Shown here piece by piece: positions 49,614 through 59,503 of a DNA stretch of 64,000 nucleotides. Made by a program: the position numbers and the translations under genes. The stretch's first letter is position 1. The number at the start of each line of letters is the position of its first letter. Origin of the DNA: Ailanthus altissimus (lineage: Eukaryota > Streptophyta > Magnoliopsida > Sapindales > Simaroubaceae); contig OX327710.1 in assembly GCA_946807835.1 (NCBI GenBank), forward strand, positions 19,580,501 through 19,644,500. Direction: 5' to 3'. The notes beneath the pieces were generated by a model. That model made no database searches, was not told the DNA's origin, and saw nothing but the letters and a program-made list of their open reading frames with translations.

Positions 49614-50948
49614 TTATCTACCTTCCATCACTGAGATAGTTACATCGCTTATGGAATAATTTTCTAAGTTATTTCCAGGAGTTTCTGGCGCTTCCGTTGT
49701 AATATTGATGAAAAATACTGGTTGCTTTGGTGCAGGTAGAATCATAGCTTCATTTGTAAGCATGGAAACAACATCGGACATTGTGGGTCTATCGTTTGCA
49801 ACATCTTGTACACACAAGAGACCTACATGAATGCATCTCAATACTTCATACGGGGAGCATGACTCATCCAATGTCCGGTCTTTTAGCTCTAATCCTTTAC
49901 CTTCATTCCACAGCTGCCATGCCTGAATTTAACACCAAATGGAAGGAAGGTTACATTTTAGATACCATCTAAAATGTTTCAATGACAATCGCTGAGAATA
50001 CATAAAATTTGATTCAGTACTTACGTGTCCTACGAGATTGAGTGGATGTTCTGTATGATAACAACTATTGTTTTTCATGCCACTCACAATTTCCAGCACT
50101 AGAACTCCAAAGCTAAATACATCAGTCTTAATTGAGACAATGCCATTCAGTGCATACTCTGGAGACATATAGCCGCTGGATAAAATTTGACCACCGTCAT
50201 AAGCATTTGAAAAGAGAATTCATGTGCTCAAGTGCATAAAGCCACAATGGGTTTAGTTGTAAATGTAGCATATACTTACTATGTCCCGACAATTCTGTTT
50301 GTATTTACTTCTGATTCATTCACCCCGAAAATTCTAGCCATGCCAAAATCAGATATTTTCGGATTCATTTGATCATCTAGTAAAATGTTGCTGGCCTTCA
50401 AGTCTCTGTGAATCACTCTTAATCTAGAATATTTATGGAGATACACAAGTCCTTGAGCGATCCCTTCCGTTATGCTAAAACGTTTCTTCCAATTCAATAG
50501 CTTTTTTCTACGAGTATCTGTCTCATAACAACAAATTGGAACCAAAAGGAAAAGTTGATGAGCAGGTGGTAAGTTATAATTAATAAAATTGACTGCGTGA
50601 TCTTCAAAGGTCGAAATGACTTACCAAAAATAAAGTTATCCAAGCTTTTGTTAGCCATGTATTCATAAACTGAAATTCTTTCCTCACCCTGAAGAGAACA
50701 TCCTACAAGCCTCACAAGATTAGTATGCTGGACTTTTGCAATGAGTTTTGCTTCATTCTTGAACTCCTCCACTCCTTGTCCCGAACCTTTCGAGAGTCTC
50801 TTTATTGCTATATCTTGCCCATCCAATAACATTCCCTGAAATCATGGCTCTTTGACAATTACTTATACCTTAGACAACTAATATCAATCAAAGTGGCAAA
50901 ACTCTACCTTATAAACCGAACCAAAACCACCTTTTCCAAGCTCATTTT

Positions 50949-50995
50949 GTAATACACGTGTATTACAATAATACACGTGTATTATATATATAAAG
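50949..50995 (+). promoter_or_regulatory. Twin CACGTG palindromes and TATA box at the LTR start
   Basis: GTAATACACGTGTATTAC (50949-50966) and ATAATACACGTGTATTAT (50968-50985) are both perfect 18-bp palindromes centred on CACGTG, the G-box core bound by plant bZIP and bHLH factors. TATATATATAAAGC (50984-50995) follows at once. The same arrangement occurs at 57448-57494. The layout suggests the enhancer and promoter of the element; function is inferred. Confidence 0.65.
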
Positions 50996-51002
50996 CTTAG
51001 TG

Positions 51003-51305
51003 TAAAAAAAAAAAAAAAAAAAAAAGAAAAGAGAGAGAGAAGGGGTTAAAGCGGTGGCGCTTTTATATATATATATTTTGTTTTACTTTCTTCGCTTAAG
51101 AAGAAAGAATTGAAACAGAAGGAAACAGAAAGAAAAAACGAAACAGAGAAAGAAGAGAGAGACCGAGGAAAGGAAGAAAAGAAAAGAAAGAAAAGAAAGG
51201 AAAAAGGAAAAGAAAGGGAAAGGAAGAACGGGAAGAAGAAGAAAAAGAGAAAGAAAAAGAAAAGGAAGGAAAGGAAAAGAAAAAGAAAAAAAAGAAAGAA
51301 AAATA
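51003..51305 (+). repeat. Homopurine A/G tract in the LTR
   Basis: After a run of 22 A residues and a short mixed segment, about 51106-51305 is almost purely A and G (GAAA, GGAAA, AAAGG words). The same tract occurs in the 3' LTR (57503-57800). Its translation is a meaningless Lys/Glu/Arg-rich string. The decayed LTR at 11466-11640 keeps the same composition on the opposite strand. Confidence 0.85.
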
Positions 51306-52490
51306 GAAAATTTTAGGAAATTAGTTGGGTAGTCAGAATTATACCCAGTGGTTTAGCGGGTAATAGTTTTACGATATTAGAATATTTAGATTTTAATATT
51401 TATAATACATATCGGTACTAATGATGTATTTTTACACCCTATGATATAGGAGGTGTGCCGATAGCGGATAGATCTCAGAATCCAGACCCAGCTCAGGATT
51501 AGCGCACTTTTGTGAGTGGATAACTATATATATTTTATATGTTTTCAATACAGCCAATTATGATTTAATTGTGCGTTATTAGATTTAATTATGATTTATT
51601 TTAGACCGAAAAATATTTATACTATTTAGTAGATTCATAAATATTTTAGAATTTATTATAGTACAGTTTATAATTATGTTCAGTACAGAAATAATTATTT
51701 CAGAATAATTATGGTCACAATATTATATTGTAGTAGTTTTTGAACCACCATATGCGTACCCTCCCCTTTAATGTAGTTGCTCTGCGCATGCGTTAGACCA
51801 GTTTAGTTTGCTCTGCCCGAGCGATGTAACATTCCGCCGGGTTAGACCAGCTTAGATCCCCCGCTCTGCCTGTGCGTGAGTTACTCCGCCAGGTTAGACC
51901 AGATTTTTCCCTGGGTGCAAGTTTGGTGTGGTTTTCAGTATATATATGTAGTACATGTTTCCAGAGTTATGTTACATATATTCAGCTTAATAATAGATTT
52001 TATGATAGTTTGCGCTTTCAGATTTCCAGATTCCAGTATTATGTCATGTTTTTAATTTCCGCACAGATTTTATGACAGTTCATATTTTCAGTACAAGTTT
52101 ATTGATTATTCAGTATACAGTTTCATGATTATTTTATCATACAGATTTATACGTGTACAATACATATAAAGTATATGATATTTTCAGATTATGTCCACTC
52201 ACTGAGCCACAAGCTCACCATTTTTTCTATTTTCCCTATTTTTCCCAGGTTGTCACAGGAATTTGTGCAGTGTGATACAGTCATCACCTTTTGAGGTTGG
52301 GCCAACGTTCATAGCTGCATAAGTGTCTTAGTCTATGTCTTTGTATATGTTTTTGTATATTGGATGTACACTTTTGTTGAGGCAGGTAGCCTCATTGTAT
52401 CATATGTATGAGTAAAGAGTATGTTAGTCACATGTCATCGCAGGATCTGCCTCGATTCTTGAGGAGAGGTCGGGTCGGGTCCTGTCAGTT

Positions 52491-52502
52491 TGGTATCAGA
52501 GC
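52491..52502 (+). promoter_or_regulatory. tRNA-iMet primer binding site
   Basis: TGGTATCAGAGC, three bases after the end of the 5' LTR, is the standard plant LTR-retrotransposon primer site. Confidence 0.9.
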
Positions 52503-52589
52503 ATGGTTGTTAGATTCTGTAGACTAGTACATGATACATGCATGTTAGAGATGTCATTAATAAATTGTTGCATTTTATAGATTTTCATC

Positions 52590-55500
52590 ATGCGTCCACG
52601 TGGCCGACCTCGCACAAAACTTGTGGCTGAACTGGGAGCTCCCTTAGTATCAGATAGAAGGGATGAATCTATTAGAGAGGAAGTAGCTGAGTCAGTTCCC
52701 CCTGTACCCATACCTCAAATTCAGCCCGATCCTATTGTAGAGGAGATGCACCCTCAGCCAGTACCACAACCTGTGACACAGCCTACACAGGGACAGCCTG
52801 ATAGACCTGCCCTAGAGCAATCCATAGATAGACTGGCTCACTTAGTTACAGTTGCAGTGGAGAGACAAACACAGGGACCACCTAAGAGAGAGAATACAAT
52901 AGAGCGTGTTCGTAGTTTGGGGGCAGAGAATTTTTCAGGCACTACAGAGCCAGCTGATGCAGAGTCATGGTTGACGAGAGTAGAACGGATATTTGATGTT
53001 ATGAGATGTACTGATGATGAGAGAGTTTCCTTTGCTACATTTTTACTTGAGGGTGGGGCATACCACTGGTGGAGATCAGTATCACGTAGATATGGAGGGG
53101 TGATTAGCTGGGCTGATTTTTGTAAAGAATTTAATGTTAAATTCTTTCCTATGGTTTACCAAGACATCCAGGCTAGTAAGTTCTTTGAGCTAGAACAAGG
53201 ATTGATGACAGTAGAGGAGTACGAGAACCGTTTTATAGAGTTATCAAGGTTCGCTTCTTATGCAATACAGAATGAGAGGGATAAATGTAAGAGGTTTGAA
53301 CAGGGCCTTAGAGGCAATATCAGGACAACAATTACAGCTATGGGGCACATTGATTTCAGTGAGTTGGTAGGGGCTGCAATGAGAGTTGAGAGAAGCCTAG
53401 TAGAGGCACGTAGAGCCCAGTCATTCAAGCAAAGACCAGGCCATAGTTGGTCAGTTGGTGGATCAAGTAGCAGTAGAGCATCTGGAGGAGAGACATCCCA
53501 TGCAGGGTATTCTGGTAGACAACGGTATGGTCAGAGCCCTATACTATCAGGAGGACAGAGACAGAGTTCTAGTCAGAGTATTGTGCCTCCATCTGTTGGA
53601 AGCAACATAGGGAGTCAGAGGCCCCGAGGTGGTAGCCAGTTAAGTAGTAATGCAAGCATAAGAAGGTACCCTCAGTGTTCCATATGTGGGAGGAGTCATG
53701 AGGGACAGTGTCTGAGAGGTTTTAGAGGTTGCTACCATTGCGGACAAGCTGGACATTTGAGGAGAGATTGCCCTCATCTTCTTCAGAATAGCAACTTAGT
53801 ACAGAGTACAGCTTCTCAGGGTTTTCAAGGTGGCAGTGGCAATATTCAGAGGCCTAGAGGATCTCAGACAGGAGAACCTATCTCTAGTACTGGTGTACAA
53901 CCTAGAGCTTTAGGAGTTAGTAGAGATCCACAGAGGGGTCAACCAGGTCGACCTCGTAGCCAGGCACGTGTATTTGCTTTGACTCAGCAAGAGGCACAAG
54001 CTACCCCAGATGTGGTTACAGGTATGCTGACTATTTTTGGCCGAGAGGCCTATATTTTAATTGATCCGGGCTCTACGCATTCTTTTATTTCCCATATCTT
54101 TGCTGTGCATGCGGATAGAATGTTAAAACCCCTAGATTGTAGTTTGGTGGTAGCCACACCAGTTGGAGAATCATTACTGGCTGAGAATGTATTTCGGGGT
54201 TGTGTTATCAAAGTGGGTAGTAGTGAGATGGAAGCAGATTTAATTCCTCTTGCTATACATGATTTTGATGCAATACTTGGGATGGACTGGTTAGCTAATC
54301 ACTATGCTACTGTAGACTGTTTTCGAAAGGAAGTTATATTCAGAAGACATGGAGAGCCTGATATTATTTTTTGTGGAGAGCGACGAGTTCTTCCATCCTG
54401 TGTTATATCTGCTATGACAGCTAAACGGTTGCTCAGGAAACGATGTTCAGCTTATTTGGCACATGTTATTGATACCAGAGTCAATGAGGTTACATTAGAA
54501 GATATTCCAGTGGTAAGAGATTTTCCAGATGTATTTCCTGAAGATCTTTCGGGCTTACCACCAGATAGAGAGATTGATTTTGGTATTGATTTGGTTCCAG
54601 ACATAACTCCTATCTCCAAAGCACCATACAGAATGGCCCCCTCAGAGTTAAAAGAATTGAAGACTCAGTTACAAGAATTGGTAGATAAGGGTTTCATCAG
54701 ACCTAGTGTATCACCATGGGGAGCACCAGTATTATTTGTTAAAAAGAAGGATGGAACTTTGAGGCTATGCATTGATTATCGGGAGCTAAATAAAGTCACT
54801 ATACGCAACAAATATCCACTCCCTCGCATTGATGATTTATTTGATCAGTTACAGGGTGCAAAGATTTTCTCAAAGATCGATCTACGATCAGGGTATCATC
54901 AGTTAAAGATCAGAGATACTGATGTGGCTAAGACTGCTTTCAGAACTCGATATGGGCATTATGAGTTTTTAGTAATGCCATTTGGGTTAACTAATGCTCC
55001 AGCTGCATTCATGGACCTTATGAATAGGGTATTTCGTCCCTATCTTGATCGATTTGTTATAGTTTTTATTGATGATATTCTTGTGTATTCACGGAGTACA
55101 GAGGAGCATGTAGAGCATTTGAAGATAGTGCTACAGATTTTGAGAAATAAACAGTTATATGCCAAGTTTAGCAAATGTCAGTTTTGGCTAGATAAAGTTG
55201 CATTTCTGGGCCATGTGATCTCAGCAGATGGAATTTATGTGGATCCTCAGAAAATTGAAGCTGTAGTAAATTGGGAACGACCAGCTAGTGTGACAGAAAT
55301 TAGAAGTTTTCTCGGTCTAGCAGGTTATTATCGAAGATTTGTTAAAGACTTTTCTAAGATTGCTGCACCACTTACAAAGTTGACCAGAAAAAATGTAAAG
55401 TATGTGTGGACTGATGAATGTGAAGATAGCTTCCAAGAGCTTAAAAAGAGATTGACTTCAACTCCTGTTCTCACTCTTCCATCTGACACTGAAGGATTTA

Positions 55501-57434
55501 TAATTTACAGTGATGCTTCTAGACAGGGGTTAGGTTGTGTATTGATGCAGCATGGTAAGGTGATAGCTTATGCTTCTAGGCAGCTTAAGAAGCATGAGTT
55601 GAATTATCCAACTCATGATTTAGAATTAGCAGCAGTAGTATTCGCCTTGAAGATTTGGAGACATTATCTATATGGTGTTACATGTCAAATTTTCACTGAT
55701 CACAAAAGTTTGAAGTATTTGTTCACACAGAAAGATTTGAATCTGAGACAACAGAGATGGTTAGAGTTAATAAAAGATTATGACTGTACGATTGACTATC
55801 ATCCAGGTAAGGCGAATGTGGTAGCAGATGCACTCAGCAGGAAGTCTTCTAGCTCTATTGCTTATTTGAGAGTGACTTATCTTCCATTGTTAGTTGAATT
55901 AAGATCTATGGGGGTTGAATTGTCTGTAGCCAAGTCTGGAGTCCTTCTAGCACATTTTCAAGTTAGGCCTATGTTGATTGATCAGATTCGAGAGGGGCAA
56001 GATCAGGATCCTAATTTAGTTAAACTTAAGCAAGAAGTAAAGAATGAAATGCGAACTGATTTAACGTTGAAAGCTGATGGGACATTAGTTATGGGTAACA
56101 GGCTTTGTGTTCCGAATAACTCAGAGTTAAAGAAACAGATTTTAGAAGAAGCTCATAGCTCAGCTTATGCTATGCATCCTGGCAGCACTAAAATGTATCG
56201 TACCTTGAGAGAACATTACTGGTGGCAAGGTATGAAAAGAGAGATTGCAGAGTTTGTATCTCACTGCTTGATTTGTCAGCAGGTTAAGGCAGAACATCAG
56301 AGGCCAGCAGGATTATCTCAACCACTTCCAGTTCCTGAATGGAAGTGGGAACATATCACCATGGACTTTGTTGTTGGGCTTCCTCGTACTCGAAGGGGTC
56401 ATGATAGTGTTTGGGTGATTGTTGATCGACTCACAAAGTCTGCTCATTTCCTGCCTTATAAGATTTCATACTCATTAGATAGGCTAGCTAATTTGTATGT
56501 GAGTGAGATTGTACGGTTACATGGGGCTCCAGTGTCCATCGTATCAGATAGAGACCCTCGATTCACTTCTAGATTCTGGCATAGCTTACAGAAGGCCTTA
56601 GGCACTAAGCTAAACTTTAGTACAGCTTTTCATCCTCAGACAGATGGGCAGTCGGAGAGAACTATACAGATATTAGAGGATATGCTCAGAGCTTGTATGT
56701 TGCAGCTTAAGGGTAATTGGGATGATTATTTACCATTGATGGAGTTTGCATATAATAATAGTTATCAGTCTAGCATTCAGATGGCACCGTATGAAGCTTT
56801 ATACGGAAGAAAATGCAGAACTCCGATTTGTTGGGATGAAGTTGGAGAAAGAAAATTGTTGGGTCCAGAGATTATTCAAGCCACTAGTGAGAAGGTCAGT
56901 ATTATTAGAGACAGACTCAAGGCAGCTCAAGACAGACAGAAGAGTTATGCAGATAAACGCCGTAGACAGCTAGAGTTTGCAGTAGGAGACAGAGTCTTTT
57001 TACGGATCTCACCATGGAAGGGTGTGCTTCGTTTTGGGAAACAGGGAAAACTAAGTCCTAGATATATTGGGCCATATGAGATTCTAGAAAGGGTTGGTGT
57101 GGTTGCGTACCGCTTAGCATTACCACCTGAGTTGTCACGCATTCATGATGTGTTTCATGTTTCTATGTTGCGGAAGTATATACCTGACCCTTCTCACATT
57201 CTAGATACTCAGCCAGTTCAGTTGAGGACAGACTTGACTTATGACGAGGAACCTGTTCAGATAGTGGATTATCGCCAACAAGTACTGCGTAATAAAACTA
57301 TTCCGCTAATTAAAGTTCTATGGAGGAATCATGCAGTGGAAGAGGCTACATGGGAGCGAGAGGATCAGATGAGAGTTCAGTATCCTCATTTGTTTCAGAG
57401 AGGTATACGAATTTCGAGGACGAAATTTTTATAA
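52590..57434 (+). CDS. Gag-pol polyprotein with C-terminal chromodomain
   Basis: A single frame of 1614 codons without a stop. Approximate order: Arg-rich start ([10 protein letters not shown]); gag core at residues 110-270 ([13 protein letters not shown]); CCHC knuckle near 381 ([14 protein letters not shown]); protease near 491 ([12 protein letters not shown]); RT at 660-880 with FIDDILVYS near 826; RNase H at 970-1090 (YSDAS, ending VADALSRKS); integrase zinc region near 1190 (HPGS to HCLICQQ); integrase core with Asp in MDFVVGLP near 1258, Asp in SDRDPRF near 1320 and Glu in GQSERT near 1356; GPY/F-like segment ([12 protein letters not shown]) near 1490; chromodomain-like end ([18 protein letters not shown]) near 1570. 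The product would make particles, copy element RNA and integrate it; the chromodomain typically steers integration to marked chromatin. No catalytic residue looks lost, so it may be active. Confidence 0.95.
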   Translation: MRPRGRPRTKLVAELGAPLVSDRRDESIREEVAESVPPVPIPQIQPDPIVEEMHPQPVPQPVTQPTQGQPDRPALEQSIDRLAHLVTVAVERQTQGPPKRENTIERVRSLGAENFSGTTEPADAESWLTRVERIFDVMRCTDDERVSFATFLLEGGAYHWWRSVSRRYGGVISWADFCKEFNVKFFPMVYQDIQASKFFELEQGLMTVEEYENRFIELSRFASYAIQNERDKCKRFEQGLRGNIRTTITAMGHIDFSELVGAAMRVERSLVEARRAQSFKQRPGHSWSVGGSSSSRASGGETSHAGYSGRQRYGQSPILSGGQRQSSSQSIVPPSVGSNIGSQRPRGGSQLSSNASIRRYPQCSICGRSHEGQCLRGFRGCYHCGQAGHLRRDCPHLLQNSNLVQSTASQGFQGGSGNIQRPRGSQTGEPISSTGVQPRALGVSRDPQRGQPGRPRSQARVFALTQQEAQATPDVVTGMLTIFGREAYILIDPGSTHSFISHIFAVHADRMLKPLDCSLVVATPVGESLLAENVFRGCVIKVGSSEMEADLIPLAIHDFDAILGMDWLANHYATVDCFRKEVIFRRHGEPDIIFCGERRVLPSCVISAMTAKRLLRKRCSAYLAHVIDTRVNEVTLEDIPVVRDFPDVFPEDLSGLPPDREIDFGIDLVPDITPISKAPYRMAPSELKELKTQLQELVDKGFIRPSVSPWGAPVLFVKKKDGTLRLCIDYRELNKVTIRNKYPLPRIDDLFDQLQGAKIFSKIDLRSGYHQLKIRDTDVAKTAFRTRYGHYEFLVMPFGLTNAPAAFMDLMNRVFRPYLDRFVIVFIDDILVYSRSTEEHVEHLKIVLQILRNKQLYAKFSKCQFWLDKVAFLGHVISADGIYVDPQKIEAVVNWERPASVTEIRSFLGLAGYYRRFVKDFSKIAAPLTKLTRKNVKYVWTDECEDSFQELKKRLTSTPVLTLPSDTEGFIIYSDASRQGLGCVLMQHGKVIAYASRQLKKHELNYPTHDLELAAVVFALKIWRHYLYGVTCQIFTDHKSLKYLFTQKDLNLRQQRWLELIKDYDCTIDYHPGKANVVADALSRKSSSSIAYLRVTYLPLLVELRSMGVELSVAKSGVLLAHFQVRPMLIDQIREGQDQDPNLVKLKQEVKNEMRTDLTLKADGTLVMGNRLCVPNNSELKKQILEEAHSSAYAMHPGSTKMYRTLREHYWWQGMKREIAEFVSHCLICQQVKAEHQRPAGLSQPLPVPEWKWEHITMDFVVGLPRTRRGHDSVWVIVDRLTKSAHFLPYKISYSLDRLANLYVSEIVRLHGAPVSIVSDRDPRFTSRFWHSLQKALGTKLNFSTAFHPQTDGQSERTIQILEDMLRACMLQLKGNWDDYLPLMEFAYNNSYQSSIQMAPYEALYGRKCRTPICWDEVGERKLLGPEIIQATSEKVSIIRDRLKAAQDRQKSYADKRRRQLEFAVGDRVFLRISPWKGVLRFGKQGKLSPRYIGPYEILERVGVVAYRLALPPELSRIHDVFHVSMLRKYIPDPSHILDTQPVQLRTDLTYDEEPVQIVDYRQQVLRNKTIPLIKVLWRNHAVEEATWEREDQMRVQYPHLFQRGIRISRTKFL

Positions 57435-57446
57435 GGGGGGAGGAAT
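57433..57446 (+). promoter_or_regulatory. Polypurine tract
   Basis: AAGGGGGGAGGAAT lies between the gag-pol stop and the 3' LTR; its first bases are the last two of the TAA stop codon. It is the expected primer for plus-strand DNA synthesis. Confidence 0.85.
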
Positions 57447-58983
57447 TGTAATACACGTGTATTACAATAATACACGTGTATTATATATATAAAGCTTAGT
57501 GTAAAAAAAAAAAAAAAAAAAAAAAAGAGAGAGAGAAGGGGTTAAAGCGGTGGCGCTTTTATATATATATTTTTTGTTTTACTTTCTTCGCTTAAGAAGA
57601 AAGAATTGAAACAGAAGGAAACAGAAAGAAAAAACGAAACAGAGAAAGAAGAGAGAGACCGAGGAAAGGAAGAAAAGAAAAGAAAGAAAAGAAAGGAAAA
57701 AGGAAAAGAAAGGGAAAGGAAGAACGGGAAGAAGAAGAAAAAGAGAAAGAAAAAGAAAAGGAAGGAAAGGAAAAGAAAAAGAAAAAAAAGAAAGAAAAAT
57801 AGAAAATTTTAGGAAATTAGTTGGGTAGTCAGAATTATACCCAGTGGTTTAGCGGGTAATAGTTTTACGATATTAGAATATTTAGATTTTAATATTTATA
57901 ATACATATCGGTACTAATGATGTATTTTTACACCCTATGATATAGGAGGTGTGCCGATAGCGGATAGATCTCAGAATCCAGACCCAGCTCAGGATTAGCG
58001 CACTTTTGTGAGTGGATAACTATATATATTTTATATGTTTTCAATACAGCCAATTATGATTTAATTGTGTGTTATTAGATTTAATTATGATTTATTTTAG
58101 ACCGAAAAATATTTATACTATTTAGTAGATTCATAAATATTTTAGAATTTATTATAGTACAGTTTATAATTATGTTCAGTACAGAAATAATTATTTCAGA
58201 ATAATTATGGTCACAATATTATATTGTAGTAGTTTTTGAACCACCATATGCGTACCCTCCCCTTTAATGTAGTTGCTCTGCGCATGCGTTAGACCAGTTT
58301 AGTTTGCTCTGCCCGAGCGATGTAACATTCCGCCGGGTTAGACCAGCTTAGATCCCCCGCTCTGCCTGTGCGTGAGTTACTCCGCCAGGTTAGACCAGAT
58401 TTTTCCCTGGGTGCAAGTTTGGTGTGGTTTTCAGTATATATATGTAGTACATGTTTACAGAGTTATGTTACATATATTCAGCTTAATAATAGATTTTATG
58501 ATAGTTTGTGCTTTCAGATTTCCAGATTCCAGTATTATGTCATGTTTTTAATTTCCGCACAGATTTTATGACAGTTCATATTTTCAGTACAAGTTTATTG
58601 ATTATTCAGTATACAGTTTCATGATTATTTTATCATACAGATTTATACGTGTACAATACATATAAAGTATATGATATTTTCAGATTATGTCCACTCACTG
58701 AGCCACAAGCTCACCATTTTTTCTATTTTCCCTATTTTTCCCAGGTTGTCACAGAAATTTGTGCAGTGTGATACAGTCATCACCTTTTGAGGTTGGGCCA
58801 ACGTGCATAGCTGCATAAGTGTCTTAGTCTATGTCTTTATATATGTTTTTGTATATTGGATGTACACTTTTGTTGAGGCAGGTAGCCTCATTGTATCATA
58901 TGTATGAGTAAAGAGTATGTTAGTCACATGTCATCGCAGGATCTGCCTCGATTCTTGAGGAGAGGTCGGGTCGGGTCCTATCA
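57447..58983 (+). repeat. 3' LTR of the intact gypsy element
   Basis: This 1537-bp LTR runs TGTAATACACG to GGTCCTATCA. It is nearly identical to 50948-52487 and is followed directly by the CATTT duplication and the host exon. Confidence 0.95.
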
Positions 58984-59503
58984 CATTTGCAGCTGAGAAA
59001 TTGTTTGTAGCAGCAGCAATGGCTTGAAAACTAAATATCTTCAACTCATTCTTCATGCTTTGATCTTTTTCTTGTGTTGTTGGTTTGCCATGTGTTTGGG
59101 GGGATGACACATTATCTCCAAGCTCACGTAATAGCTTCTTTCGATCAACTATTCTGTCCACTAAATTTGATACATGGAAAGAAGTTTTAATAATGTGTAA
59201 TGATTTGATTAATTAAGAACCATATTTAATTGGTTCCGATTCATTACCTTTTGCCCTGAGTTTTTTGCAAATCAAATAGCACAAGTAACAGAAGAGGGGA
59301 ACCAATAGAGCCACTCCTACAACTACAAATGACAACCACCACTTCTTTTCTGCAATTAAAGAAATTCCTCTTCTCATCTCATTGACCAAAAAGTTAGATT
59401 ACATTTAACAGTTCTGATTTTAAAACAAGAAAAACTTAAGATGAAGATGGTATTCTATGGATGACTTGATGAAAAGAAAATTCTTCTAGTTATGTTATAG
59501 TAC

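Larger units (their letters stand above)
50948..52487 (+). repeat. 5' LTR of the intact gypsy element
   Basis: This 1540-bp LTR runs TGTAATACACG to GGTCCTGTCA. It contains two 18-bp palindromes, a TATA box, a homopurine tract of about 290 bp, repeats of GTTAGACCAG (about 51792-51902) and CACTCACTGAGCCACAAGCT near 52197. Confidence 0.95.
50948..58983 (+). mobile_element. Intact Ty3/gypsy chromovirus (Del/Tekay-like), recent insertion
   Basis: The element is 8036 bp long with LTRs at 50948-52487 and 57447-58983 and a perfect CATTT target duplication (50943-50947 and 58984-58988). It has a primer site at 52491-52502, one gag-pol frame (52590-57434) and a polypurine tract at 57433-57446. The LTRs differ at about seven clear positions (for example GTGCGTTATT against GTGTGTTATT, and the end CCTGTCA against CCTATCA) plus length changes in a poly-A and an AT run, about 0.5 percent. 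That implies a young insertion, of the order of a few hundred thousand years if plant neutral rates apply. It lies antisense to the host kinase gene. A decayed relative occupies 6834-11670. Confidence 0.95.
49614..59349 (-). pseudogene. S-domain (G-type lectin) RLK membrane helix, juxtamembrane and kinase, interrupted by a gypsy element
   Basis: Minus-strand exons: 59349-59248 (membrane helix KKWWLSFVVVGVALLVPLL); 59160-58984 joined across the insertion to 50942-50908 (RKKLLRELGDN, KIFSFQAIAAATNNFSAAN, then ELGKGGFGSVYK); 50835-50625 ([31 protein letters not shown]); 50517-50280 ([31 protein letters not shown]); 50175-50025 ([28 protein letters not shown]); 49922-49614 (RPTMSDVVSMLTNEAM, ending SVMEGR and TAA). 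Splice phases agree throughout. The glycine loop, ATP lysine, HRD, DFG and SPE are all present. The sequence is typical of the SD1 class, but the lectin, S-locus and PAN exon that should precede the helix is absent; an LRR-I ectodomain lies there instead. The 8.0-kb gypsy insertion inside one exon abolishes the kinase. Confidence 0.85.

Noticed and set aside
51110..51316. Open frame for a Lys/Glu/Arg-rich 68-residue protein (also at 57606-57812)
   Set aside because: It is the translation of the homopurine tract in the gypsy LTRs; low complexity, duplicated only because the LTR is.
52496..52711. Antisense open frame over the gypsy gag start, also visible at 10107-10382
   Set aside because: It is a shadow of the gag start on the other strand; conserved only because the gag sequence is.
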